Of a stretch of DNA of 64,000 nucleotides, positions 7,372 through 15,990 are shown piece by piece. The notes under the pieces were generated by a model. It had not been told where the DNA came from and did not search any database. It saw only the letters and a program-made list of their open reading frames with translations. Source of the stretch: Rhizobium sp. BK376 (GTDB lineage Bacteria; Pseudomonadota; Alphaproteobacteria; Rhizobiales; Rhizobiaceae); assembly GCF_004341625.1 (NCBI RefSeq), contig NZ_SLZG01000019.1:41444-105443 (forward strand), written 5' to 3'. Both the position numbers and the translations under genes were made by a program. How positions within the stretch are numbered: position 1 is the first letter of the stretch; each line of letters starts with the position of its first letter.

Positions 7372-8865
7372 ATGGCGGATGCAGTCGTAGCGCGGCAGCA
7401 GGGTGATGATTTCCAGGCACGATGGTTCTGGCTGCAGGCCGCGAATCTCCTGCGTCCGCACGGACATATAGAAAGAGTAAGCTTCGAGACCGGACCGAAG
7501 GCATTCGACGACGTCGTGGTGGAGTACTCTTCGGCACTTGCGCCCAAGGATGAATTCGGACGCAACATTCTGAGAGACCACATGCAGTGCAAGTGGCACG
7601 TCCGAGCGGGAGAGTTCGGCTTTGAAGACCTTGCTGACCCTGCATTCTCGAATGCCACGTCTCTCTCCTTTCTCAATCGTGCCCTGGATGCCCAGCGTCA
7701 GCACGCGCCCGCTGGGGACGGAGCGCGATTTCAACTGGTGACGAATTGGGATGCCAGAGATCCGCTCCGCCGCCTGATTGTGAACCAGACTAACTCACTC
7801 AACCTGACCAAGTTCTACGAAGGCGGTCCGACCAGCGCCAACGGTAAGATCAGAGCGCACTGGGCCAACCACCTGGGCATCACCGAGGAAGAGCTGAGGC
7901 TTGCGGTGGGCACGCTTGTCCTGAACACAAGAGTTCGCTCTGCCGAGGACATTCGCACGCATCTCAACGATCTGTTCGAATCTGTCGGAATGCGGCGGAT
8001 CCCACCCTCGGAGTCGGGCTTCGTCTATGATGACTTGATCAAGAAACTTCACGCGCAAGGACGGAAGACCTTTGACCGCAAGTCATTTAGGGACATGGTT
8101 GCAGACGAGAAACTGCTCGCGAGCGACGAACCTCCCGCCAGGACGACGATCGGCGTATGTTCCTTCGTGCACGCCATCAATCCGATCGAGGCGCGTGCCA
8201 CGCGCACCCTCGATCTCGTTCCCCAGTTCGACGGCCGTTACCTCCGGGAAGGCCACGACTGGCACGGGACCGTTTATCCGGAGCTCCGGAAGTTCATTCT
8301 CGAAGAAGCGGTTTCGACCGATAGTCTAAGGCTCATCCTCGACGCCCACATGTCGCTGGCATACGCCGTTGGTGCAATCCTGGACGTGAAGTCGGGCAAG
8401 GATATCGAGATCGAGCAGCGCTCGCCGGAGCGCCGTTTCTGGTCTGAAACGGATACCAAGATTGATCCGGAATGGCCTGTCCTCGAATTTTCGGAGATCG
8501 CCATCGGAGAAGGCAGCGACATCGCGGTGGCGGTATCCGTCACCCATGATGTACAAGCCAACGTCGTCGAGCACCTAGCCAAGATGCCGGAGATCGGGAA
8601 GCTCATCGTGGCGAGGTTCCCTGCTTCGGCGTCCCAGAGAGCGGTGCGGTCGGGAGCGCATGCGGCTGCGATTGCAGAGAGCATCGCGACCCGGATCCGC
8701 GGTGCAGGACGTGCGCCTATGGTGCATCTCTTTATCGCCGCACCGAATGGACTGACGTTTTTCCTGGGAAGGCATCACCGGACTGTCGGTGCGGCGACCG
8801 TTTACGAGTGGGACTTCGAGGGCCTGCGCGACCGCGACTACAGTCCTGGCCTACTAGTCCGGTGA
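7372..8865 (+). CDS. cap4: CBASS effector: Cap4-like nuclease fused to SAVED domain
   Basis: The 497-residue protein has a nuclease-like N-terminus and a C-terminal SAVED sensor. Residues 9-70 read QQGDDFQARWFWLQAANLL, then FDDVVVEYSS and HMQCKWH. This gives the D...Q-x-K pattern of the Cap4 (DUF4297-type) PD-(D/E)XK DNA endonuclease. The SAVED domain covers roughly residues 330-497, with LEFSEIAIGEGSDIAVAVSV and PMVHLFIAAPNGLTFFLGRH. Binding of the CBASS messenger to SAVED is known to oligomerise Cap4 and unleash DNA degradation that kills the infected cell. The ATG lies nine bases after the CD-NTase stop, completing a TRIP13-HORMA-HORMA-CD-NTase-Cap4 operon. Confidence 0.85.
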   Translation: MADAVVARQQGDDFQARWFWLQAANLLRPHGHIERVSFETGPKAFDDVVVEYSSALAPKDEFGRNILRDHMQCKWHVRAGEFGFEDLADPAFSNATSLSFLNRALDAQRQHAPAGDGARFQLVTNWDARDPLRRLIVNQTNSLNLTKFYEGGPTSANGKIRAHWANHLGITEEELRLAVGTLVLNTRVRSAEDIRTHLNDLFESVGMRRIPPSESGFVYDDLIKKLHAQGRKTFDRKSFRDMVADEKLLASDEPPARTTIGVCSFVHAINPIEARATRTLDLVPQFDGRYLREGHDWHGTVYPELRKFILEEAVSTDSLRLILDAHMSLAYAVGAILDVKSGKDIEIEQRSPERRFWSETDTKIDPEWPVLEFSEIAIGEGSDIAVAVSVTHDVQANVVEHLAKMPEIGKLIVARFPASASQRAVRSGAHAAAIAESIATRIRGAGRAPMVHLFIAAPNGLTFFLGRHHRTVGAATVYEWDFEGLRDRDYSPGLLVR

Positions 8866-8898
8866 TATGACGACACTCAAAACGCGGAGGCTCTCGCA

Positions 8899-9612
8899 GT
8901 GGGCGTGATCAACCTGTCTCAAGAAGAACATAAGGCGCTCGATGCGATCGACGAGCGGGTACTGGACAGCCTGATCGACCGGGCATGTGACGACACGCGG
9001 CTAGGTGATCTGTATCATCTTCCGCTGTCGAGCTGTGGCCCATATGTGGGATCGAAGCTCTACAGTTTCGAACAGGCGCTCAAGGCATATCGTGAAGCGA
9101 AATCGGCGAAGAACCGAGAAAGCAAGCACTACAGCGCCCTTCGCACTGGCCGAGACCTTTCATTTGCCGTCACGCAGATGAAGCGACGGGTGGAAACCGA
9201 AGACAGGGATCGCGAGACGTTTCGTATCGACGATAATATCCTGCCACCATGGACGTTCAGCAGGAAGCTAAGCGTCCAGGTCTCCTATCGCTGGCGAGAC
9301 GCCGGCGAAACCGACTGGCATTCCGGCGGCATCGTCTTCCTTCATGAAGTGAAGCCCCGCTACGTCTACGACCCCTCGCCTCCGAAACGAAAGCCGAGTG
9401 CCGCCAAGCAAGCCGCTCAGCTACAGGAGGAACTCCACTCGACATGGGAGCACCTGAAAACACAGGCTCTTTGCAGCGTTCGAGACTTCTTCCGTGACGG
9501 CGGCCGGGGAAGCGATATACCGGAAGAGTTTCAATGCGTTCCGGATCCTCGGGGCTACCTTAACAATTACAGTACGGATTTCTGGAGGCCACCGTCGTCT
9601 GTCTCGGCATGA
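8899..9612 (+). CDS. hypothetical protein downstream of CBASS effector
   Basis: I do not recognise this 237-residue protein. It starts with GTG preceded by a GGAGG eight bases upstream, so the start is well supported. The sequence is rich in charged residues and helical at the N-terminus. It has a YRWRDAGETDWHSGGIVFLHEV strand-rich middle and a lysine/glutamine-rich segment (KRKPSAAKQAAQLQEEL) near residue 170. No catalytic motif or membrane segment is visible. It lies 33 bp after the CBASS effector on the same strand and may be co-transcribed. It could be an accessory gene of this operon or the first gene of the next module. Confidence 0.6.
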   Translation: MGVINLSQEEHKALDAIDERVLDSLIDRACDDTRLGDLYHLPLSSCGPYVGSKLYSFEQALKAYREAKSAKNRESKHYSALRTGRDLSFAVTQMKRRVETEDRDRETFRIDDNILPPWTFSRKLSVQVSYRWRDAGETDWHSGGIVFLHEVKPRYVYDPSPPKRKPSAAKQAAQLQEELHSTWEHLKTQALCSVRDFFRDGGRGSDIPEEFQCVPDPRGYLNNYSTDFWRPPSSVSA

Positions 9613-9718
9613 TGGATAGCCGGGCGCGACAGGTGGCGACGAGACTCCAACACCGAGCTTCGCGAAATAGGTCGATTGGTCTGAACTGCAAGCAGAGCGA
9701 TGCTCGGAGGGAGATGGG

Positions 9719-11710
9719 ATGGCTGACGATTTCAAAGACTTCGACGAGCTCCCGAAACGCGGGGACAACCATGAAATCGAGGAAAAGGCCGAGGCTGCAT
9801 TCCAGAGCCGGGTGACCGAGAGCGGACGCTTCGTGCTGCAGCGTTCGGATCGCAAGGACTATGGCACGGATTGCCAGATTGAGATCGTCAATCAGGATCA
9901 GGCGTCCAACGTCAGAGTTCATGTCCAACTGAAGGGGACCGAGCGTGCCTTGAATGCGGATGGCTCACTGAGCATTGAGGTTTCGCGCTCGAACTTCAAC
10001 TACCTGCTGATGCAGCCGCATAGTTTCTACGCAGCGTACCACGTGCCGACTGGGTCACTTCGGATCTGCCATGCCGAGCACGTTGCTCAACAATACGAAC
10101 ACGCTGGAAAGCACTGGTCCCAACAGCGGTCACTGACCGTCACCTTCACCGACGAACTAACTCACGAGCGACTGTGCAGGCTGGCTGATCTGGCGGCCTC
10201 AGCTGCGCGGACTGGGCGCAATCATCGCCTAAAGCAGATCCGCACGCTTCCTGAAGAAGTGGCGAGCCAGCTTCGACGAAGTGTCGCTAACGTCCATGTG
10301 CCCGCCGACGAGATCGAGGCAGGCCGTCTTCTCGCGAACCTCTACGAGAGCAACGCAGATGAAATCATCAGCGCGGCGTTTGATCAATTCGCCGCGGTTC
10401 TCGGCGCGGATAGCGACGCGCTCGGTTGGGCTTTTATGGCTGAAGTCAATCTCGGAATGACTGGATCCGATGCATCGCCGGACCGAATACACGAAGCCAT
10501 ACGCTATTTCAGTGAGCGGGTTGATCAGGGCCGCTACATCGATGGCACTCTTCGGTACACGATCGGCAACGGCTTTTCGGCCTTGGGTCAGGAGGCGGAA
10601 GCCAAAGAACATTACGAGGCGGCCCTTGCTGATCCTGCTGTGGCACAAGATCCGGCCCTCGCATCGCAGGTTCACAAGAACCTAGGTTCGAGTTTCGAGC
10701 GGCTCGGGAGCGAGGATCTGGCGGTTGAGCACTATCGCGAGGCCCTCCGCCTGAACTCAAATCTCCCCGAGGCGCATAATGCGCTTGCACATTACCACCT
10801 GCGGCGCGGCGAATGGGTGGACGCCCTCGACCATTTCGACGAGGCCGTCTTCACCGACGCCCACCTCTCGAAGGCCGCAGCTGTCGAAGGCTGGAAGGCG
10901 AATGTCCTATTCAATAATGGAGAAGGTGCAGCCGCGTTTCGTCAGATCAACAGCCTCCTCCCCCAAGCTAGTGATGAGGCATGGATTTGGCCATTCTCCG
11001 CGAGGCTGGTGGCAGCCTTTGGTCGTTCGTCACCGGAACATGCACGCCAGGCACAGTCTTTCTGGCGCCGCTATCTGGCAGCCTTCCCGGATAACCCGCA
11101 CGGCACCCGCGAGCTTCTGCTGGCTACCCTATTCTTGCAATCAGAGGGCATCGATATCGGCCGGACCTATGCCGATTTTCAAGAAGAGTTCAATAGACGC
11201 ATCAACCAGGTAGCAGAGCCCGATGAAGTCGCTTTCTTATGGGATCGACTGGGGCATTGGGCGCAGGACCAATCGGACTGGGTTGAGGCCGAGCGTTGCT
11301 TCCGGAAGGCGTATGACCTTGCCGGCGCGCATTACGGTTATTGTCTCGGGACTGCCTTGATCGCGCTCGGACGCCACGAGGAGAGCCTTCCAATCATGCG
11401 AGAGCAAGCCGAACATATCCAGGGCGACGCGATGAGTTGGTTTCAGTACGGCGTTTCGAATGCCGAACTCGGTCACTCAGCCACCGCGATCGAAGCCTAC
11501 GAAAAGGCACTGGCCCTGGACCCCGATTACGATCACGCAATGTTCAACCTCGGCGGCGTCTACTGGAATCGTCGGGACGTGGGCGCCGCCATAGAAATAT
11601 GGGAACGTGCCATCGACCGATTCCCAGATCACGAGCTAACCCACAAACTCAGGCACGACTTGCCGCAGTTTTTTCCAGCTCCCGCGGAACTTGAACCGGA
11701 AGGTAAGTAA
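9719..11710 (+). CDS. DUF4365-TPR fusion protein
   Basis: The 663-residue protein joins an N-terminal DUF4365 domain to a long tetratricopeptide array. The DUF4365 part (about residues 18-140) shows the PD-(D/E)XK-like core DRKDYGTDCQIEIV, then VHVQLKGTERAL, with D and Q-x-K as putative nuclease residues. From about residue 250 onward there are repeated TPR helices, for example HKNLGSSFERLGSEDLAVEH and MFNLGGVYWNRRDVGAAIEI. A GGAGGGAG sequence upstream of the ATG fixes the start. DUF4365 proteins are frequent in defence islands and are inferred to be nucleases; the TPR part would scaffold or sense a partner. It ends the first defence island. Confidence 0.75.
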   Translation: MADDFKDFDELPKRGDNHEIEEKAEAAFQSRVTESGRFVLQRSDRKDYGTDCQIEIVNQDQASNVRVHVQLKGTERALNADGSLSIEVSRSNFNYLLMQPHSFYAAYHVPTGSLRICHAEHVAQQYEHAGKHWSQQRSLTVTFTDELTHERLCRLADLAASAARTGRNHRLKQIRTLPEEVASQLRRSVANVHVPADEIEAGRLLANLYESNADEIISAAFDQFAAVLGADSDALGWAFMAEVNLGMTGSDASPDRIHEAIRYFSERVDQGRYIDGTLRYTIGNGFSALGQEAEAKEHYEAALADPAVAQDPALASQVHKNLGSSFERLGSEDLAVEHYREALRLNSNLPEAHNALAHYHLRRGEWVDALDHFDEAVFTDAHLSKAAAVEGWKANVLFNNGEGAAAFRQINSLLPQASDEAWIWPFSARLVAAFGRSSPEHARQAQSFWRRYLAAFPDNPHGTRELLLATLFLQSEGIDIGRTYADFQEEFNRRINQVAEPDEVAFLWDRLGHWAQDQSDWVEAERCFRKAYDLAGAHYGYCLGTALIALGRHEESLPIMREQAEHIQGDAMSWFQYGVSNAELGHSATAIEAYEKALALDPDYDHAMFNLGGVYWNRRDVGAAIEIWERAIDRFPDHELTHKLRHDLPQFFPAPAELEPEGK

Positions 11711-11877
11711 ACGTTCTAATGGCGCAGTGGTTACTCGCCGCCAGTGCCTAAATCGCCGGGCAAATTAGCCTGATCCCCTTCTGCTTTTTACGAAACACCC
11801 TTGTCCACTATACGCCCGGATAGTGTGCTTTCGAGCAAATCTCGCCTAGGTTTGTCCGATCACGGTCAACTGCGTTG

Positions 11878-12204
11878 ATGGCAATGGCAACGAATAACGA
11901 GAATGCGGGTCGCGACCTCTCGCAGCTTATCCTCGGAACCTTTCTGCTTCTGTCGGCCGGGGTGTTTCTGTCTGAAATCTTGGACTTCATCGAAACGGGA
12001 ACGTGGACGAGCATGTCACTCATGGCGTTCATTGATCTTCTGACTGAGGACGGAGAGGTAGCGGGTGCCCGATCAGCACTCTTGGGCCTCCGGTTTGTTC
12101 TCAGCTTGGTGCCCGTGCTCCCTGTGTTTCTGATGTCGTGCCTCATAGCGCTAGTCTGGAACCCGATCGGCGATTACCGACGATCACCTCGCGACGTCGA
12201 GTGA
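11878..12204 (+). CDS. small membrane protein
   Basis: This 108-residue protein has two predicted membrane helices, about residues 18-38 (LSQLILGTFLLLSAGVFLSEI) and 75-97 (VLSLVPVLPVFLMSCLIALV), joined by a polar loop. The family is unknown to me. The ATG at 11878 is preferred over a TTG three bases earlier; a further ATG at 11884 is possible, and no strong ribosome binding site separates them. It lies alone between the defence island and the GlxA-type regulator. Confidence 0.5.
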   Translation: MAMATNNENAGRDLSQLILGTFLLLSAGVFLSEILDFIETGTWTSMSLMAFIDLLTEDGEVAGARSALLGLRFVLSLVPVLPVFLMSCLIALVWNPIGDYRRSPRDVE

Positions 12205-12369
12205 CGCTTTGGCCAATCGTGGCCGACATTCTGGGTGCGCCCAGAGCCTACAATTGGGCTCAAATCCTGGTGTCGATCGGCATTGCAGTCAATCTCCATT
12301 TCGTACAATGAGGATCGCTGTCGGCGCGACTTACGTCAAATCGCGATATCTTTCGCTCTGCGCCGGAAA

Positions 12370-12385
12370 CCATACGGACGTATGG
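12370..12385. promoter_or_regulatory. operator palindrome, site 1 (upstream of GlxA-type regulator)
   Basis: The sequence CCATAC GGAC GTATGG is a perfect inverted repeat of 6-bp half-sites with a 4-bp spacer. It lies 64 bp before the ATG of the regulator at 12450. It is one of twelve sites of the same design in this window, so I read it as the operator of a shared dimeric repressor. Confidence 0.7.
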
Positions 12386-12449
12386 GCTCCCTTTCCTTCC
12401 GAACCGCGCTATGTTCCGAGATCAGCTTTCGAAAGCCCAGAGATCGCTC

Positions 12450-13454
12450 ATGAAACGAGTTGGCTTCATTGTCAGTCCGAACTTCCAGATGATGAGCCTC
12501 GCCGCCCTCCCGGTCTTCGAGTTCGCCAACCGCGTCATGGAGCGGCCGTTCTATGAACTCGAGGTGCTGTCGGAGTCCGGTGGGCTCGTCAAGTCGTCGT
12601 TCGGAGTGGCAATCGATACAAAGCCGTTCGACGATCCCGAGTTCGACACCCTGCTTGTCGGGGGCGGCACCGAGATCGAGCCAACCAGCCCGAAACTCCT
12701 TTCCTTTCTGGGCAAAGCACGCGCTTCCTCGAGAAGGATCGCATCGATTTGCGCAGGCGCGTTCGTTCTGGCTGATGCGGGCCTGCTCGACGGCCGCAGC
12801 GCGACCACTCACTGGTACAACGTGCCGGAGTTCGAGAAGCGCTATCCGGGCGTCCGCATGGAAGGCGACAAGATCTTCGTCGTCGACGGCCCGATCTGGA
12901 GTTCCGCTGGCATGAGTTCCGGCATCGATCTCGCTCTTGCCCTCGTGGAAAGCGATATCGGTGCCGAGGCGACGAAGATGATCGCCAAGCTACTGGTCGT
13001 CTACCATCGCCGCCTCGGAGGACAACTGCAGTTCTCGGCCATGCTCGATATGGAGCCGAAAACTGATCGCATCCAGCGCGCCCTCGTCTTCGCAAGGTCG
13101 AACCTGACAGGGGATCTCTCTGTCGAGCGCCTTGCCGAAGCCGCTAGCCTGAGTGTCCGGCAGTTCAATCGCGCGTTCCAAGCGGAAATCGGTCAGACCC
13201 CTGCGCGCGCCGTCGAAGCTCTGCGTGTCGAGGCCGCGCGCCTTCTCTTGGAAGGCGGCAGGTTGCAGATGGAGCAAATTGCGGAGCAGACGGGACTTGG
13301 AGACGCCGAGAGAATGCGGCGTTCGTTCCTCAAGATCTACGGGACAACGCCTCAGACAATACGCCGGAATGCCAGATCGTCGGATGAAATCTTCGATCTG
13401 GCCAGCATGAGACCGAACGCGGTCAGATTACGCGTCGATCTCGCGAACGCGTAG
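12450..13454 (+). CDS. GlxA/FtrA-type AraC family transcriptional regulator
   Basis: The 334-residue regulator has an N-terminal DJ-1/PfpI-like domain (about residues 3-170) with the nucleophile-elbow region SICAGAFVLADAGLLDGR and the motif TTHW. A C-terminal AraC-type double helix-turn-helix follows (about 225-320: LSVERLAEAASLSVRQFNRAF and IAEQTGLGDAERMRRSF). Such proteins are activators that often respond to small metabolites. I chose the ATG at 12450, which gives the usual family N-terminus (KRVGFIVSPNF). It is a paralogue of the regulator at 35631, and both genes carry the same upstream palindrome. No target gene follows on this strand; the next genes are convergent. Confidence 0.88.
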   Translation: MKRVGFIVSPNFQMMSLAALPVFEFANRVMERPFYELEVLSESGGLVKSSFGVAIDTKPFDDPEFDTLLVGGGTEIEPTSPKLLSFLGKARASSRRIASICAGAFVLADAGLLDGRSATTHWYNVPEFEKRYPGVRMEGDKIFVVDGPIWSSAGMSSGIDLALALVESDIGAEATKMIAKLLVVYHRRLGGQLQFSAMLDMEPKTDRIQRALVFARSNLTGDLSVERLAEAASLSVRQFNRAFQAEIGQTPARAVEALRVEAARLLLEGGRLQMEQIAEQTGLGDAERMRRSFLKIYGTTPQTIRRNARSSDEIFDLASMRPNAVRLRVDLANA

Positions 13455-13509
13455 TTCAAGATCCTTCTATCAGCCGGCGTAACCTGCCCGAACGATGCCT
13501 TCCTCAACA

Positions 13510-14169
13510 TCAACAGTCCTCACAGGATCTTCCCGTTAATTCCGCATAGGTCTTCACACCCAAGAGCGGCGCTATCTCGACAGATTCGCCCGGCTGACTC
13601 GAAAGGAAGAGTTCGGCGCCTAACCTGTTCGATCCCAGGCCATCGGCGACGATAGCGAACTGGGTCCGTTTGCCACCGGCCGGATCGACTGTACCTGTAA
13701 AGAGGACCGTCTTTCCAAGCGCGCGGTACTTTGCTGCGAACGACTGGTCCACGACACATTCGAATAGCAGTTCCGATTTGCAGTCGTCGGCGCCCGACGA
13801 CCCACTCGACAACGTGCCGTCGGAGCGAACCCTCTGCTGAGTCACCGGATCAACGAGGGCTGACCCGGTGACCTCGAATTCGACCTGGGCGCACTTCACG
13901 GCCTCCTCCCCGGTGATCGGAGCATCTGTGTGGATCACATGAGCCGTGCCGGTTTGTGCATTGAAGTAGACGAGCGCGCCGCCCATTTTCCCCGATGCCG
14001 ACTTCCTATCAGCTATTATCGCCAGATGCTCTCCAGCCGGTCCGACGATCGCTCCGATCTCCGATCGTGTATGGCAGCGGGCTTCGGCCGCTGCCACGCT
14101 CAGGTCGAACAGGAAGAGGGTGGAGGCGAAGGCGCATAGCACGATCACAAGTGCAGTGGCGGTGCTCAT
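13510..14169 (-). CDS. hypothetical secreted protein
   Basis: This 219-residue protein has a clear export signal: a hydrophobic core at residues 5-27 (TALVIVLCAFASTLFLFDLS) with a probable cleavage after VAAAEA. The mature part has four to six cysteines, including paired ones near the end (GRSCEDC), which fits a periplasmic, disulfide-bonded protein. I do not recognise the family. It is the last gene of a minus-strand run with carbonic anhydrase and the NmrA-like protein, 26 bp downstream of the former. It converges on the GlxA-type regulator. Confidence 0.6.
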   Translation of the reverse strand: MSTATALVIVLCAFASTLFLFDLSVAAAEARCHTRSEIGAIVGPAGEHLAIIADRKSASGKMGGALVYFNAQTGTAHVIHTDAPITGEEAVKCAQVEFEVTGSALVDPVTQQRVRSDGTLSSGSSGADDCKSELLFECVVDQSFAAKYRALGKTVLFTGTVDPAGGKRTQFAIVADGLGSNRLGAELFLSSQPGESVEIAPLLGVKTYAELTGRSCEDC

Positions 14170-14195
14170 CTCAAACTCCCTTCAAATTTCGGTCT

Positions 14196-14732
14196 TCAGT
14201 CACGCAGCCTAGATGGCGGCACAACGGTCTCGGTCTTTCCAGTGGCGACGTCGTACACAAGACCTGCAACGGTGAAGCCTGACGGCACGGCCGATGCGCC
14301 CTTCAGTGCCTTCACGTCGATCTCTACCGCCTTATACGGGTCCATGACCGCGAGATCTTCGAGCGTTTCCGTTGGAACCTGCATGTACTTGGCGAGCAAG
14401 TCGGGAGCGTGCTTGTAGCATCCCCGGATGCCGCAATCGGTGTGATGGAGGACGACAAGGTTCCAGCCTTCGCCGACTTCCTTTCCGGCGACCTTCGCCA
14501 CCGTTCCCAGGATATCGATGGTTTCGACGATCTCCTCGTTGACGCGGCCGCCGACGTTGCGGATGACCGCTGCCTCGCCCTGTTCGAGCTTGAAGATCTC
14601 GACCGGATCGACGCGGGGGTCAACACAGCCGATGATGACGGCTCGCTTGTGTGGAAGCATCTTAAGTTCGGGTTGGAATTTCTCGGCTGCGAACTCGGCA
14701 TTACGTGTCGCCAGCGATTCAAAATAGGTCAT
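14196..14732 (-). CDS. beta-class carbonic anhydrase
   Basis: The enzyme interconverts CO2 and bicarbonate in the cytoplasm. The 178-residue sequence has the beta-class zinc site: C36, D38 and R40 in GCVDPRVDP, and H97 with C100 in VLHHTDCG. The conserved VIRNVGGRV segment lies between them. The length fits the short bacterial beta-carbonic anhydrases. It starts 104 bp downstream of the NmrA-like gene on the same strand and is likely in its transcription unit. In the same neighbourhood nitrile hydratase and other small-molecule enzymes are encoded, but no direct link with bicarbonate chemistry is shown. Confidence 0.88.
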   Translation of the reverse strand: MTYFESLATRNAEFAAEKFQPELKMLPHKRAVIIGCVDPRVDPVEIFKLEQGEAAVIRNVGGRVNEEIVETIDILGTVAKVAGKEVGEGWNLVVLHHTDCGIRGCYKHAPDLLAKYMQVPTETLEDLAVMDPYKAVEIDVKALKGASAVPSGFTVAGLVYDVATGKTETVVPPSRLRD

Positions 14733-14836
14733 TTTTCCCTCCTCGGGATTGGATTGGCGCGCAGTCCGGCTGCCAAGATGCGGTTCTGGATGTACGGGTT
14801 TCTAAGGAACGGCGTACGCCGCCCGCGTGATATCGG

Positions 14837-15718
14837 CTATTGCTTCGCGTTCAGGACGTCGGCGTGGAGCTTTGCGTATTCGCCGACCGTCATCGGGCGC
14901 TTGCCCGTAATGAGCTCGATGTTGTTGTCGGCACCGGACATATGACCGTGCTGGTAGTCGAGCATCGCGCCGCTGAAGTGCTGCAGGACGTATTGTGGGA
15001 CGCCCATCTGCTTGAGCGAGGCGATGTATTCCTCGATCGGCAGATCCTGGAAGACGATCTTCCGACCAAGAGCTTCGGAAAGTTCAGCGGCCATCTGCTC
15101 GTGATCCATTTCGACGGGACCTGACAGCGGGATTGTCTTGCCGATGTGACCTTCCGGATTCTTTAGCAGGGCTGCAATGGCGCGAGCCTGGTCAGCCGCT
15201 GCGATCGGCGAATGGCGCCCCTTTCCGACTGGCATCCTCAGGACGCCCTGCTGGACGAACGGCAGCTGCCACGGATAGAGGAGCCATTCGAGGAAGTAAG
15301 TCGGACGCAAATGAATGACCGGAATACCCGACCAGTTGAAGACCTGCTCGGAAATGTAAGTGTCCCTGCAGGAGTCGCTCGTCGAGTTGCGGTCGGCGGA
15401 GCGCTGCGAGAGATTGAGGACGGCCTTCATCCCTGCTTCCTTTGCCGCCAGGGCGAAATTGACGGTCGCGTTGATCAGTCCCGGCGCGACGGGCCAGACG
15501 AAATATGCCGCCTCGGCGCCTTCGAGAGCGGAAACCAGCGTGTTGATGTCGTTCAGGTCGCCAACGACGACTTCGGCACCCTGTTTGGCGAGAGCGTCGG
15601 ACCGCTCGTCGATCTTGCGGACCATCGCGCGGACGTCGAGGCCCACTGCGAGAGATTCCTTTACAGCCGCGCGACCGGTATCGCCTGCGGCGCCTGTGAT
15701 GAGTACTTTCTTGGACAT
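14837..15718 (-). CDS. NmrA-like NAD(P)-binding protein
   Basis: The 293-residue protein is an atypical short-chain dehydrogenase of the NmrA/HSCARG type. A Rossmann motif VLITGAAGDTGRAA lies at residues 4-17, VVVGDLNDINTL follows near 53, and a C-terminal region contains MTVGEYAKLHADVL. Such proteins bind NAD(P) and act as redox sensors or quinone/isoflavone-type reductases; the substrate is unknown. The ATG at 15718 has AAGGA upstream and begins exactly at the Rossmann strand, so 49 additional upstream residues are rejected. It is divergent from a LysR regulator that probably controls it, and it has a paralogue at 31733. Confidence 0.82.
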   Translation of the reverse strand: MSKKVLITGAAGDTGRAAVKESLAVGLDVRAMVRKIDERSDALAKQGAEVVVGDLNDINTLVSALEGAEAAYFVWPVAPGLINATVNFALAAKEAGMKAVLNLSQRSADRNSTSDSCRDTYISEQVFNWSGIPVIHLRPTYFLEWLLYPWQLPFVQQGVLRMPVGKGRHSPIAAADQARAIAALLKNPEGHIGKTIPLSGPVEMDHEQMAAELSEALGRKIVFQDLPIEEYIASLKQMGVPQYVLQHFSGAMLDYQHGHMSGADNNIELITGKRPMTVGEYAKLHADVLNAKQ

Positions 15719-15990
15719 GGTTGGAGATCCTTCGGAATCGAGGGTTCGGTTGCTCGGTGCTGATGTTGTTCCGAATCCTGTTACCTCCTGAGGCGCTTCA
15801 GGATCCGATGGAGTAAAGATGCTCGCGTCCCCGCCTATGCGGTAGTCGTCCATTTGTGCTAACATCTATCTCGATCCAGCATTAATGACGCCAGAACGAC
15901 ATCGTCTGCGGGATTCGTGGGCTTGTTTTGATCGCTCTTATGTCGATGGCGCATGAAAGCGCCGCTTCCGGGCGAAGCAAGGAAATCGCA

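Noticed and set aside
6475..7734. 419-codon minus-strand frame opposite the CD-NTase
   Set aside because: It is antisense to the CD-NTase and the effector start, both of which have clear catalytic motifs.
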